Assembly (NCBI GenBank): GCA_017558505.1
Contig: JAFYUM010000042.1
Coordinates: forward strand, 62,001 to 126,000
DNA: 64,000 nucleotides
Direction of reading: 5' to 3'
Source: Ruminococcus sp.
Lineage (GTDB): Bacteria > Bacillota > Clostridia > Oscillospirales > Ruminococcaceae
Each line of letters starts with the position of its first letter. Within the stretch, counting starts at the first letter, position 1. This document shows positions 25,217-33,976 of this stretch, piece after piece. The notes under the pieces were generated by a model, which was not told where the DNA came from, did not search any database, and was given only the letters and a program-made list of their open reading frames with translations. Position numbers and translations under genes: made by a program.

Positions 25217-26187
25217 TACTCAACACCCCTTTCGTGAACGATTGAGGGTTCACAGTCATTTACATCATAATCGGTAAGGGGACATTTTGTAGTTCTGTCC
25301 GCACCTGCCTGAAATTCGCCGTATAAGCTGTTTATATCCTTGATGAATTTTCTGTTGAGCAGGTGGAGAGGAATATTCTGGGGGCATACTCTTGTACATT
25401 CGCCGCAGTCTGTACATCTTCCTGCAACGTGGAATGCACGGATAATGTGGAACATCTGCTCCTCAAAGCTATCAGCAGCAGCTTTCTGTGCAATACCCGA
25501 CTTTGGATTGTCAAATACGCAGTTTTCACAAGTACAAGCAGGGCATACATTACGGCAGGCATTGCAGCGGATACACTTTGAAAGCTCTCCCTGCCAGAAA
25601 TCGTAACGCTCCTGTGCTGTCATATTTTCAAGCTTTTCAACCATTTCAAAACGCTTGGAATTGAGAATTGTACCCTCATCGCCTATAAGCTCATCATATT
25701 CAACGTGGAGTTTGCTCTTGCAGTTGGAGCATTTTTCGCTTACAGCCTCGTAATACGGCATAGTTTCTGTGCCGTAGAGAGTTTCGATTTTAAGAGTAAA
25801 TCCGTCCTTGGAAACTCCTGTAATTCCGTTTATACCCTTTGCCTTTATCTTTTCAACGTCAAGCTTCGGACCTCCGGGGATACCGATAACGTACACGTTT
25901 TCACGGATAATTCTATGCTCGTTCAGAAGCTGATTGAAGCTGTATGTATCGCAGGGTTTGAGGAATGCAAGAATTTTTCCGTCCTTGCGTGATTCTTTTA
26001 TGAGATATTTTGACAGATTAGCCTGTGTGAAATCGTCACAGACAAAATCTCTTTCAAGCTCCTCTGCTGATTCAAATACAGCAGGTGAGGAATCGTATGC
26101 AAATTCGCCCTTTTTCCAGCCCATTACACGATTTACCGTGCCGTCAGCAAGGAGCTCCTTTGCTCTTTTTATCATTGCTTCCTGCAT
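25216..26187 (-). CDS. flxC: FlxC-like iron-sulfur protein
   Basis: 323 residues. The N-terminal half resembles the F420-hydrogenase beta/Flx family (LAFLKPCDTYSFNQLL), with a CSNCKSK motif in the middle. Two 4Fe-4S motifs follow in the C-terminal half: CIRCNACRNVCPACTC and CTDCGECTRVCPQNIP. It begins 16 bp inside the end of flxD and ends in a TAATG overlap with flxB. Likely an electron relay inside the Flx part of the complex. It could also be labelled 4Fe-4S dicluster protein; the assignment depends on the conserved operon order. Confidence 0.8.
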   Translation of the reverse strand: MQEAMIKRAKELLADGTVNRVMGWKKGEFAYDSSPAVFESAEELERDFVCDDFTQANLSKYLIKESRKDGKILAFLKPCDTYSFNQLLNEHRIIRENVYVIGIPGGPKLDVEKIKAKGINGITGVSKDGFTLKIETLYGTETMPYYEAVSEKCSNCKSKLHVEYDELIGDEGTILNSKRFEMVEKLENMTAQERYDFWQGELSKCIRCNACRNVCPACTCENCVFDNPKSGIAQKAAADSFEEQMFHIIRAFHVAGRCTDCGECTRVCPQNIPLHLLNRKFIKDINSLYGEFQAGADRTTKCPLTDYDVNDCEPSIVHERGVE

Positions 26188-26612
26188 CTTAAATCCTCCA
26201 ATCTGCGGTTAGGGCCAAGCTTTCTTACATCTTCGGTAAACTGATTCATTACAGCTGCAAACTTTGCTCCCTCAGCGGCAGATACCCATTCAAGACGGGT
26301 TCTGTTACGCTCAATTCCGAGGAAGTCAAGCATACTGTAGAGAAGTGTAATTCTTCTTCTTGTGAAATAGTTTCCCGATGTGTAATGGCAATCTCCGGGG
26401 TGACAGCCACATATAATAACACCGTCAGCACCTTTCTGTAATGCACGGAGTATAAACATAGGGTTCACTCTGCATGAGCAGGGAACACGAATTATCTTTA
26501 CATTTGTGGGATAATTCAATCTGTTGGTGCCTGAGAGGTCAGCTCCTGCATATGAACACCAGTTACAGCAGAAAGCAACGATAACAGGCTCAAAATTTTC
26601 ATTTACTTGCAT
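26172..26612 (-). CDS. flxD: FlxD/MvhD-like 2Fe-2S electron-transfer subunit
   Basis: 146 residues, MvhD family. CCNWCSYAGADLSG near the N terminus and PCSCRV and CGCHPGDCHY further on are the conserved cysteines. MvhD proteins link an electron donor module (hydrogenase, or here FlxABC) to HdrA. It overlaps the end of hdrA by 10 bp and the start of flxC by 16 bp, which fits a fixed-stoichiometry complex. Confidence 0.9.
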   Translation of the reverse strand: MQVNENFEPVIVAFCCNWCSYAGADLSGTNRLNYPTNVKIIRVPCSCRVNPMFILRALQKGADGVIICGCHPGDCHYTSGNYFTRRRITLLYSMLDFLGIERNRTRLEWVSAAEGAKFAAVMNQFTEDVRKLGPNRRLEDLRCRKQ

Positions 26613-28594
26613 ATTGCGTCTACCTCCGACATAATCTGGCTATTTGAGAAGCCGTTGAGATCCATAGCACCCGACGGACAAGTAACCGTACAAGCACCGC
26701 ATCCCTGACATACGGCAGGGTTAACACTTGCCACACGACGGGTAGCTGTTGTACGATCAGGCATTCTGAATTCCTTTTCCTGATACGTAATAGCACCGTA
26801 AGGACACACCTTTTCACAGGAAGAACATCCGTTGCACATCATTTCGTCGCTGTGGGCAACACATGGGTTGCAGGTGATGCTGTTCTTGCAGAGAAGTCCG
26901 ATAGCCTTTGCAGCTGCGGCACTTGCCTGTGCAACCGTTTCGGGAATATCCTTTGGTCCCTGACAAGCTCCTGAAAGGAAAATGCCTGCTGTTGCGGATT
27001 CCACAGGGCGGAGCTTAGGGTGGGCTTCGGTGAAGAAATCGTTTGTATCCATTTGTGTTGTAAGCATTGTAGCAAGTGGACGAGCTGTTTTATCAGGCTC
27101 AATTGCAGTTGCAAGAACAACCATATCAGCGTCAATGTGAAGCTGTTCATTTGTAAGCAAATCAGATGCCTGAACATCAATTTTTCCGTCAGCCTTTGGA
27201 TTTACTTTGCCAACCATACCCTTGATGTAGTGAACTCCGTACTGCTCAACGGCACGGCGGTAGAACTCGTCAAAGTTCTTACCCGGAGTACGCACATCAA
27301 TATAGAACACATAAACTTCTGTATCGGGGTATTTCTCACGGATAAGCATTGCGTGTTTTGCGGTATACATACAGCAGATTTTGGAGCAGTATGGCTTACC
27401 CTTTTCGTCATCACAGCGTGAGCCGACACATTGTACAAATACGATTGTGTGAGGGTGCTTTTTATCCGAGGGGCGAAGAAGTGTTCCGCCGTTAGGACCT
27501 GCCGCATTCATGAGTCTTTCAAGTTCAAGTGATGTCACAACATCGGGACACCAGCTGTATGCGAATTCGTCATACTTATCGGGGTTAATCGGATTAAATC
27601 CCGTAGCAACTACGATTGCACCGTATTTCTGCTCAACAAAGCGGTCAGTCTGCTTGTAGTCAATAGCACCAACGGAGCATACCTTTGAACAAATGCCGCA
27701 CTTGCCGTTTTTCAGCATAAGGCAGTAATTGGGGTCAATTGAGGCTACCTTTGGTACAGCCTGTGCAAAGGGAATATATACTGCGGTTCTGTTATCAAGT
27801 CCCATATTGAATTCATTGGGTACTTTCTTCATAGGACATTTCTCGGTACAAAGACCGCAGCCTGTACACTTGGTTTCGTCAACATAACGTGCCTTTTTCT
27901 TGATTGTAACTGTGAAATTGCCCACAAATCCCTTAACATCGCTGATTTCGCTGAATGAGTGGATTGTGATTTTTTCATTCTGTGCAGCCTCAACCATTTT
28001 AGGAGTGAGGATACAAGCGGCACAGTCAAGAGTTGGGAAAGTCTTGTCAATCTGTGCCATTTTTCCGCCGATTGTAGGCTCTTTCTCAACAATATCAACT
28101 TCAAAGCCTGCCTCTGCAATATCAAGGGCGGTCTGAATACCTGCAATTCCTCCGCCGATAACAAGCGCACGTTTTACAACAGGGCTTTCACCTGCGGTAA
28201 GGGGTGTATTGAGATGCACCTTTGCAATTGCCGCTTTACCGAGAACAATAGCCTTATCAGTTGCAGATGCGATTTCCTTGTGAATCCATGAACATTGCTC
28301 ACGGATATTTGCAATTTCCACAAGATATGGGTTAAGACCTGCGGAAGCCGCAGCCTTTCTGAATGTATTCTCGTGCATACGGGGTGAACAGGAACATACA
28401 ACAACACCTGTAAGGTTGTGCTCCTTAATAGCCACCTTGACTAAATCCTGTCCCGATTCGGAGCACATATACTGATAATCCTGAGATATAACAACTCCCG
28501 GCTCATTTGCAAGAGCTGCCGCAACTGCCTTTACATCAACGGTAGCTGCTATATTTGTTCCGCAATGGCAGACAAAAACACCTATTCTCTGCAT
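26603..28594 (-). CDS. hdrA: Heterodisulfide reductase subunit A (bifurcating flavoprotein)
   Basis: 663 residues, full HdrA layout. The N-terminal domain is followed by FAD binding at GGGIAGIQTALDIAEAGF (about 147-165) and the HdrA signature GGKMAQIDKTFPTLDCAACILTP. An inserted ferredoxin domain has CTGCGLCTEKCP and CGICSKVC. The C-terminal two-cluster domain has CNGCSSCEKVCP and CQGCGACTVTCP. In methanogens and Desulfovibrio this flavin is the site of electron bifurcation, splitting pairs to ferredoxin and to HdrB. It lies between hdrC and flxD in one operon. Confidence 0.93.
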   Translation of the reverse strand: MQRIGVFVCHCGTNIAATVDVKAVAAALANEPGVVISQDYQYMCSESGQDLVKVAIKEHNLTGVVVCSCSPRMHENTFRKAAASAGLNPYLVEIANIREQCSWIHKEIASATDKAIVLGKAAIAKVHLNTPLTAGESPVVKRALVIGGGIAGIQTALDIAEAGFEVDIVEKEPTIGGKMAQIDKTFPTLDCAACILTPKMVEAAQNEKITIHSFSEISDVKGFVGNFTVTIKKKARYVDETKCTGCGLCTEKCPMKKVPNEFNMGLDNRTAVYIPFAQAVPKVASIDPNYCLMLKNGKCGICSKVCSVGAIDYKQTDRFVEQKYGAIVVATGFNPINPDKYDEFAYSWCPDVVTSLELERLMNAAGPNGGTLLRPSDKKHPHTIVFVQCVGSRCDDEKGKPYCSKICCMYTAKHAMLIREKYPDTEVYVFYIDVRTPGKNFDEFYRRAVEQYGVHYIKGMVGKVNPKADGKIDVQASDLLTNEQLHIDADMVVLATAIEPDKTARPLATMLTTQMDTNDFFTEAHPKLRPVESATAGIFLSGACQGPKDIPETVAQASAAAAKAIGLLCKNSITCNPCVAHSDEMMCNGCSSCEKVCPYGAITYQEKEFRMPDRTTATRRVASVNPAVCQGCGACTVTCPSGAMDLNGFSNSQIMSEVDAICK

Positions 28595-28606
28595 ATCTGC
28601 TCCTCC

Positions 28607-28990
28607 TTACTTCGTATATTTTCTGAATGCTGTGACAATAGCCTGCTGGGGCATATCATCATCAAGCATTGCTGGAATCTGATCGGGTATAAGGTGATTG
28701 TTACCCTGCTTTCTAACAGCTGTAAGACGAACAGCTTCAATTACCTTTGCAGGCTCAACACCTCTGGGGCATCTCTCAACACAGGCAAAACAGGTAAGGC
28801 ATTTATAAAGCGACTCCGAGTTCAGAAGCGGCTCTATATCGCCTTTTTCAACCATATACACAAACTGGTGGGGATGATATTCCATTTCACTGAATGAGGG
28901 GCAGGTTGCAGTACATTTGCCGCATCTCATACATTTGCGGACATTTACACCGCTTGTAATATCAATCCATTCCTTATCGTACTTCTTCAT
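28607..28990 (-). CDS. hdrC: Heterodisulfide reductase subunit C
   Basis: 127 residues with two 4Fe-4S motifs (KCMRCGKCTATCP and KCLTCFACVERCP), the HdrC pattern. It carries electrons from HdrA to HdrB. The start lies 17 bp inside the end of hdrB, and the stop is 12 bp before hdrA, so all three Hdr subunits are coupled. Shorter than some HdrC proteins but complete in motifs. Confidence 0.9.
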   Translation of the reverse strand: MKKYDKEWIDITSGVNVRKCMRCGKCTATCPSFSEMEYHPHQFVYMVEKGDIEPLLNSESLYKCLTCFACVERCPRGVEPAKVIEAVRLTAVRKQGNNHLIPDQIPAMLDDDMPQQAIVTAFRKYTK

Positions 28991-29777
28991 TTCCAGCCTC
29001 CTTCAGACCGAGAGCCTCCGCAAGAAGCTCTGTGAAATAGTACACAGGCATATCACTGCCTGAATTTTTCTTTAAGTTATAAAGGCACAGCGGACAAGCT
29101 GTAATTATCATATCCGCACCCATTTCCTCTGCGGAAGCCATAACAGCTCCGCTTCTCTTTTCAGCCTGTGCCTTATCCTCCATTGCGATATATCCACCGC
29201 AGCACTCATTTCTCTGAGAGTAGATAACAGGAGTTCCGCCGATTGCCCTTATAAAATCCTCCATAATAACAGGATTTTCGGGATTATCCATAGCAAGAGC
29301 CTTTGAGGGACGGAGGAGCAGACAGCCGTAATATGCGGCAATTTTTCTGCCTGTAAATGGATTTACAATCTTTTCTTTAAGTGTGTCAAATCCCACTACA
29401 TCACGTAAAAGCTCTAAATAGTGATATACGGTAGTTTCACCTGTATAAGGCTCGTCAATTCCGAGATAACGCTGTACCTTTACAGCCATTGCCTCGCTGT
29501 GGGATATATCATAATTTGTCTGCTTAATTACATTGTGGCAGGCGGAACATACTGTAACAAGGCCTGCTGTTTCCTTTGCCGCCATAAGTGTTCTCACGGA
29601 GGAAAGTTTTGTAGCAACCTCATTTGTAGCTGTAGTATATGCACCGCCGCAGCATTGCCAGTTTTCAGGCTCAACAAGGCTGATACCAAGAGCTTCAGCT
29701 GACGCTCTTGCATATTTATCCAGATCCTTTGCCTTGGTTCTCAATGTACAGCCAGGATAATATGTAAATGTTTCCAT
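28974..29777 (-). CDS. hdrB: Heterodisulfide reductase subunit B (two CCG domains)
   Basis: 267 residues. Two CCG domains are visible: PGC ... QCCGG ... CSAC in the first half, and YGC ... ECCGG ... CPLC in the second. In HdrB these bind non-cubane 4Fe-4S clusters that reduce disulfides. The organism is not a methanogen, so the natural disulfide is not CoM-S-S-CoB. In this operon the subunit could instead pass electrons to the Frd proteins, as in methanogen thiol:fumarate reductase. It starts 24 bp after fumC, so it is probably transcribed from the Rex-controlled fumC promoter. Confidence 0.92.
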   Translation of the reverse strand: METFTYYPGCTLRTKAKDLDKYARASAEALGISLVEPENWQCCGGAYTTATNEVATKLSSVRTLMAAKETAGLVTVCSACHNVIKQTNYDISHSEAMAVKVQRYLGIDEPYTGETTVYHYLELLRDVVGFDTLKEKIVNPFTGRKIAAYYGCLLLRPSKALAMDNPENPVIMEDFIRAIGGTPVIYSQRNECCGGYIAMEDKAQAEKRSGAVMASAEEMGADMIITACPLCLYNLKKNSGSDMPVYYFTELLAEALGLKEAGNEEVR

Positions 29778-29801
29778 AGCAAATTCCTTTCTGATGAAGC
29801 C

Positions 29802-31178
29802 TTAAACCATCTGCTCGGGGTGGAATACCTCGTCAAATTTTTCTGCTGTAAGGAATCCCAGTTCAACACAGGCTTCTTTAAGGGATATATTGTCCTTGAA
29901 AGCCTTTTTCGCAGTCTTTGCGGCATTTTCATAGCCAATATAGGGATTAAGTGCCGTTACAAGCATAAGTGAATTATGGAGATTGTGGTGCATTTTCTCC
30001 TTATTTGCCTTTATTCCAACTGCACAGTTATCATTGAAGGACATAATTGACTCGGCAAGAAGTCTTGCAGACTGCAAGAAATTATATGCACAGACGGGCA
30101 TAAATACGTTAAGCTCAAAATTACCCTGTGAAGCTGCCATACCAACAGCCACATCATTTCCCATAACCTGAACTGCAACCATTGTTGCCTGTTCGCACTG
30201 CGTAGGATTTACCTTTCCTGGCATAATTGATGAACCCGGCTCATTTTCGGGAATGAAAATCTCTCCAAGACCGTCACGGGGACCTGATGCAAGCCAGCGT
30301 ACATCATTGGCAATCTTCATCATATCAGCTGCAAGAGCCTTTAATGCACCGTGAGCGAACACTATTTCATCCTTTGATGTAAGAGAATGGAACTTATTGG
30401 GAGCTGTCACGAACTTTTTTCCTGTAATGGCACTTATAGCCTCGGCGGATTTTTCAGCAAATCCTGCGGGAGCATTAAGTCCTGTGCCAACAGCTGTACC
30501 GCCTAACGCAAGCTCTTTCAGCTCCTCACAGGAAGATATAATCATCTTTCTGTCCTTTTCAAGTGAGGAACGCCAGCCACTTATCTCCTGCGAAAACTTA
30601 ATGGGAGTTGCGTCCTGCAAATGTGTACGTCCGCTTTTTACAATTCCCTCGTTCTCGTCTTCAAGGCGAATAAAGGTTTCAATAAGGGTATCCACAGCAG
30701 GGATAACCTTATCCTCAATGGCAATTACTGCGGCAATGTGCATAGCTGTGGGGAATGTATCGTTGGAGGACTGGCTCATATTTATATCATCATTGGGATG
30801 AAGAAGCTTGCTTCCTGCAATTTCATTTCCACGGTTAGCTATAACCTCGTTGGCATTCATATTGGACTGTGTACCGCTTCCTGTCTGCCATACAACAAGA
30901 GGAAAGTGGTCGTTGAGCGCACCGCTTATAACCTCATCACAAGCCTGTGTAATAGCCGAAAGCTTTTCTGCGGTCATTCTCTCGGGCTTAAGCTGATTAT
31001 TGGCAATAGCAGCCGCTTTTTTCAGTATACCGAAAGCATGAGTTATCTCACGGGGCATTGTTTCAATTCCTACACCAATGGGGAAATTCTGATGACTTCT
31101 TTCAGTCTGTGCCGCCCAATATTTATCAGCAGGCACCTTTACCTCGCCCATAGAGTCATGTTCAATACGATACTCCAT
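29802..31178 (-). CDS. fumC: Class II fumarate hydratase
   Basis: 458 residues, oxygen-stable homotetrameric fumarase. Signatures are SGSSTQ-like WQTGSGTQSNMNANEV, the HLQDATPIKFSQE segment and the superfamily loop PGSSIMPGKVNPTQ. It interconverts malate and fumarate. The start at 31178 is chosen for the AAGGTGG eight bases upstream and the normal family start MEYRIEHDSMG. It heads the hdr-flx-frd genes, supplying the fumarate that the reductase consumes. It has its own promoter with a Rex-like operator. Confidence 0.96.
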   Translation of the reverse strand: MEYRIEHDSMGEVKVPADKYWAAQTERSHQNFPIGVGIETMPREITHAFGILKKAAAIANNQLKPERMTAEKLSAITQACDEVISGALNDHFPLVVWQTGSGTQSNMNANEVIANRGNEIAGSKLLHPNDDINMSQSSNDTFPTAMHIAAVIAIEDKVIPAVDTLIETFIRLEDENEGIVKSGRTHLQDATPIKFSQEISGWRSSLEKDRKMIISSCEELKELALGGTAVGTGLNAPAGFAEKSAEAISAITGKKFVTAPNKFHSLTSKDEIVFAHGALKALAADMMKIANDVRWLASGPRDGLGEIFIPENEPGSSIMPGKVNPTQCEQATMVAVQVMGNDVAVGMAASQGNFELNVFMPVCAYNFLQSARLLAESIMSFNDNCAVGIKANKEKMHHNLHNSLMLVTALNPYIGYENAAKTAKKAFKDNISLKEACVELGFLTAEKFDEVFHPEQMV

Positions 31179-31224
31179 TGTAATTACCACCTTTACAAAC
31201 AAGATTTAATTCTCTTTTCAGAGA

Positions 31225-31242
31225 TAGTGATTTTTTTAACAA
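31225..31242. promoter_or_regulatory. Rex-like operator in the fumC promoter
   Basis: TAGTGAT-N4-TTAACAA compared with the clostridial Rex consensus TTGTTAA-N4-TTAACAA: the right half is perfect and the left matches 4 of 7. It lies 8 bp downstream of the -10 box, where a bound repressor would block transcription, and rex is the neighbouring gene. Confidence 0.55.
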
Positions 31243-31250
31243 GTGATTAC

Positions 31251-31279
31251 ATTTAAAAAAACTTTATGGAAACGTTCAA
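31251..31279 (-). promoter_or_regulatory. Promoter of fumC-hdr-flx-frd
   Basis: On the minus strand: TTGAAC, 17-bp spacer, TTAAAT, in the 107-bp gap between rex and fumC. Confidence 0.6.
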
Positions 31280-31285
31280 CTATTA

Positions 31286-31936
31286 TCAGTCGTTTCCGCA
31301 AGTTTTACTTTCAGAATTAAGACGATAGGAAAGTGTTGCAAGGCTGTCGCCAAGATGAACATTTTCCACTGAAACATCAGAATGATTTATACGCAGGTCA
31401 TAGTGTGTGAAATTCCAGAAAGCACGGATTCCCTTATCTATGAGCCTGTCAACCTCTTTTGATGCTGCCTCTTTCGGTATACAGAGAATTGCACAGCGTG
31501 GATTGTATTCTTCACAGATTTCATCCAGCTCATCCATATCGGAAATTGCCACCTCGCCTATCTTATCACCGATAATTGCAGGGTTTGTGTCGAATATTCC
31601 CACCAGCTTAAAGCCCTTGCTCTCGAAATTAATATGAGAAGCTATAGCTCTGCCCAGATTACCTGCACCGAGAAGAATCATAGGCGTCAACTTATCAAGC
31701 CCCAGTATTCTGCCGATTTCAATTTTAAGAGCAGCTACGTTGTAGCCGTAACCCTGCTGACCGAATTCACCAAAGCAATTAAAATCCTGACGTATCTGTG
31801 AAGCGGTAAGTCCCATTTTTTCCGCAAGCTCTCTGGAGGAAATGCGAACATATCCGTTGGTTTCCAGTTCGCCTAAAAAGCGGTAATATCTTGGAAGCCG
31901 CCTTATAACTGAATTAGATATTGTATTCTTTGACAT
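31286..31936 (-). CDS. rex: Redox-sensing transcriptional repressor Rex
   Basis: 216 residues. The N-terminal winged helix has RISSRELAEKMGLTASQIRQDFNCFGEFG, the conserved Rex recognition region. The NAD(H)-binding Rossmann domain has LLGAGNLGRAIASH. Rex senses the NADH/NAD+ ratio and represses fermentation and electron-transfer genes when NADH is low. It lies between icd and fumC, on the same strand. The neighbouring NADH-linked operon and the Rex-like site at 31225-31242 make direct control plausible. Confidence 0.96.
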   Translation of the reverse strand: MSKNTISNSVIRRLPRYYRFLGELETNGYVRISSRELAEKMGLTASQIRQDFNCFGEFGQQGYGYNVAALKIEIGRILGLDKLTPMILLGAGNLGRAIASHINFESKGFKLVGIFDTNPAIIGDKIGEVAISDMDELDEICEEYNPRCAILCIPKEAASKEVDRLIDKGIRAFWNFTHYDLRINHSDVSVENVHLGDSLATLSYRLNSESKTCGND

Positions 31937-31965
31937 ATTTCTGCCCTTCTTACTGCCTTATATAT

Positions 31966-31997
31966 TGCGGAGGCTGATGCAGACATCAACCTCCGCA
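31966..31997 (-). other. Strong hairpin between icd and rex
   Basis: A 14-bp stem (one G-T pair) closing a four-base loop, TGCGGAGG...CCTCCGCA at its base. No T-run follows (ATATATAAG), so partial termination or RNA processing between icd and rex is more likely than full termination. Confidence 0.6.
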
Positions 31998-32005
31998 TCA
32001 GGCTA

Positions 32006-33217
32006 TTACATCATCTTATCAAGATTTACCTTGATTTCCTCAAGGAATGTCTTTGAGTCAACCTTCTTCTTATTTTCAAGCTTTGAAATAAGATAGAGGT
32101 CACCTGTCATAATACCGTTTTCGATTGTCTGGATTGTAGCCTTTTCAAGCTTATCTGCAAACTCACAGAGCTCAGGAGTATTATCAAGCTCGCCTCTCTT
32201 GCGGAGTGCACCTGTCCATGCAAAGATAGTTGCAACTGAGTTTGTTGATGTTTCCTCACCCTTAAGATACTTGTAGTAGTGACGCTGAACTGTACCGTGT
32301 GCAGCCTCATACTCATAAATTCCGTCGGGTGAAACAAGAACAGATGTCATCATAGCAAGTGAACCGTAAGCTGTAGAAACCATATCTGACATAACATCAC
32401 CGTCATAGTTCTTACAAGCCCAGATATAGCCACCCTCAGAACGGATAACTCTTGCAACAGCGTCGTCAATGAGTGTGTAGAAATACTCAATGCCTGCTGC
32501 CTCATACTTCTCCTTGTACTCGTTGTCGTAGATTTCCTGGAAAATATCCTTGAATCTGTGGTCATATTTCTTTGAAATTGTATCCTTTGTAGCAAACCAT
32601 ACGTCCTGCTTTAAATCAAGACCATAGTTAAGACAAGCTCTTGCAAAGCCTGCAATTGAGTTATCAAGGTTGTGAAGTCCCTGAATGATACCGTCGGACT
32701 TTGCGAAATCGTGAATAAGCTCACGTGTTTCGTTGCCCTGTGCGTCAGTTACAACAAGTTCAGCCTTGCAGCCCTGCTCAACACGGATTTCAGCATTCTT
32801 GTAAACATCGCCGTATGCGTGACGAGCGATTGTGATAGGCTTTGTCCATGTGGGGATATATGGCTCAATTCCCTTTACGATAATGGGAGTTCTGAATACT
32901 GTACCGTCAAGAGCAGCTCTGATTGTACCGTTGGGTGACTTCCACATCTGTGTGAGGTTGTACTCAGGCATTCTTGCAGCGTTTGGAGTGATTGTTGCAC
33001 ACTTTACTGCAACGCCGTACTTCTTTGTAGCCTCAGCGGAATCAATAGTAACCTGATCCTTTGTTTCCTCACGGTGCTGAAGTCCGAGGTCATAGTACTC
33101 TGTGTTAAGCTCTACATATGGAACGAGGAGAATATCCTTTATCCACTGCCAGAGAATTCTTGTCATCTCGTCGCCGTCCATCTCGACGAGGGGTGTTTTC
33201 ATAATAATTTTAGCCAT
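32006..33217 (-). CDS. icd: NADP-dependent isocitrate dehydrogenase (dimeric, eukaryote-like type)
   Basis: 403 residues. Typical segments of the dimeric subfamily II enzyme are visible: [13 protein letters not shown] at the N terminus, [32 protein letters not shown], and the metal-site segment [18 protein letters not shown]. The cofactor region [24 protein letters not shown] is that of NADP enzymes. It makes 2-oxoglutarate and NADPH, chiefly for glutamate synthesis in an anaerobe. It belongs with the aconitase gene upstream in the same transcription direction. GGAGG precedes the start. Confidence 0.95.
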   Translation of the reverse strand: MAKIIMKTPLVEMDGDEMTRILWQWIKDILLVPYVELNTEYYDLGLQHREETKDQVTIDSAEATKKYGVAVKCATITPNAARMPEYNLTQMWKSPNGTIRAALDGTVFRTPIIVKGIEPYIPTWTKPITIARHAYGDVYKNAEIRVEQGCKAELVVTDAQGNETRELIHDFAKSDGIIQGLHNLDNSIAGFARACLNYGLDLKQDVWFATKDTISKKYDHRFKDIFQEIYDNEYKEKYEAAGIEYFYTLIDDAVARVIRSEGGYIWACKNYDGDVMSDMVSTAYGSLAMMTSVLVSPDGIYEYEAAHGTVQRHYYKYLKGEETSTNSVATIFAWTGALRKRGELDNTPELCEFADKLEKATIQTIENGIMTGDLYLISKLENKKKVDSKTFLEEIKVNLDKMM

Positions 33218-33235
33218 TGGTTTTTACCTCCGTTT

Positions 33236-33952
33236 TTATAAATACAGAACTGATAAAAGTCCTAATAAAAGCAAATGTGCGGGATAGAAAATATAGAAAA
33301 CCCATTTCGTATGCTTCGAACCGCCCTTTTCTCCGTTATAGAGCATAAGCAGGGGAACAGGCAGAAATACACCAAATTTGTAAAAACTTACAACTGCAAG
33401 GTCGCCTGTAATAATCAAAGCCTTTATCATCGGAACAATCATTAACAGAAAAGCAACTCCGCTGAAAGCCATAAGCTGCTGTTTCCTATTTCCTCTTGCA
33501 AATTCAAAAGCTAAAGTGAAAAACAGCGCCTTGCTTCCCCAGTCGCAGTATTCAGTCAGCATTGCAATTCCAATAAGAGAAACAAACTTCCACGCCGTGG
33601 GAATTTTTTCGTGATTATACACATGAAGTCCCACAAGGCACAGGAAAAGCGTTGTTATCATGCTTTCATTGCACTTTCCAAAGAAATGTTCCGTTTTGTA
33701 AAAACAATAAGCAAAATGGGAAATAACTGCAAAAATTCCCATTCGCATAAGATATTTCTTAAAGTTTTTTGTATAGTGATATCCCTCCGACAGGAAGAAG
33801 CACATTACAGGAGCAGTTATTCTGCCTATGGCGTGCATAATCTGTCCAAGCGGAGAAGTCGTCGGTATCGCAAGCCAGCCTACATGGTCTATAAACATGG
33901 CAAGAATTGCGATATACTTTAAATCCGAAGCAGTTATACCTTTCTTCTTCAT
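33236..33952 (-). CDS. TraX-family membrane protein
   Basis: 238 residues, about eight membrane spans, with the TraX pattern at the N terminus (KYIAILAMFIDHVGWL, HAIGRITAPVMCFFLSEGY) and Lys/His-rich loops. TraX of the F plasmid acetylates pilin; chromosomal members are common in Firmicutes and of unknown function, probably membrane acyl- or acetyltransferases. The start at 33952 (ATGAAGAAG) is preferred because GGAGG lies 11 bases upstream. An ATG nine bases earlier would sit almost on that site, and a GTG at 33958 is also possible. It lies between icd and three small membrane genes. Confidence 0.8.
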   Translation of the reverse strand: MKKKGITASDLKYIAILAMFIDHVGWLAIPTTSPLGQIMHAIGRITAPVMCFFLSEGYHYTKNFKKYLMRMGIFAVISHFAYCFYKTEHFFGKCNESMITTLFLCLVGLHVYNHEKIPTAWKFVSLIGIAMLTEYCDWGSKALFFTLAFEFARGNRKQQLMAFSGVAFLLMIVPMIKALIITGDLAVVSFYKFGVFLPVPLLMLYNGEKGGSKHTKWVFYIFYPAHLLLLGLLSVLYL

Positions 33953-33976
33953 AGGCACCATAGCCTCCGTATTATA

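Noticed and set aside
28974..29777. Glycolate oxidase or lactate-utilisation (LutA/GlcF) CCG protein instead of HdrB
   Set aside because: The two-CCG layout alone would fit, but it is directly followed by hdrC and hdrA, and no lutB/lutC or glcD is present.
30621..31256. Long open frame (211 codons) on the plus strand over fumC
   Set aside because: It is antisense to a full-length fumarase with perfect motifs, has no ribosome binding site and encodes a Cys/Ile-rich sequence unlike a real protein.
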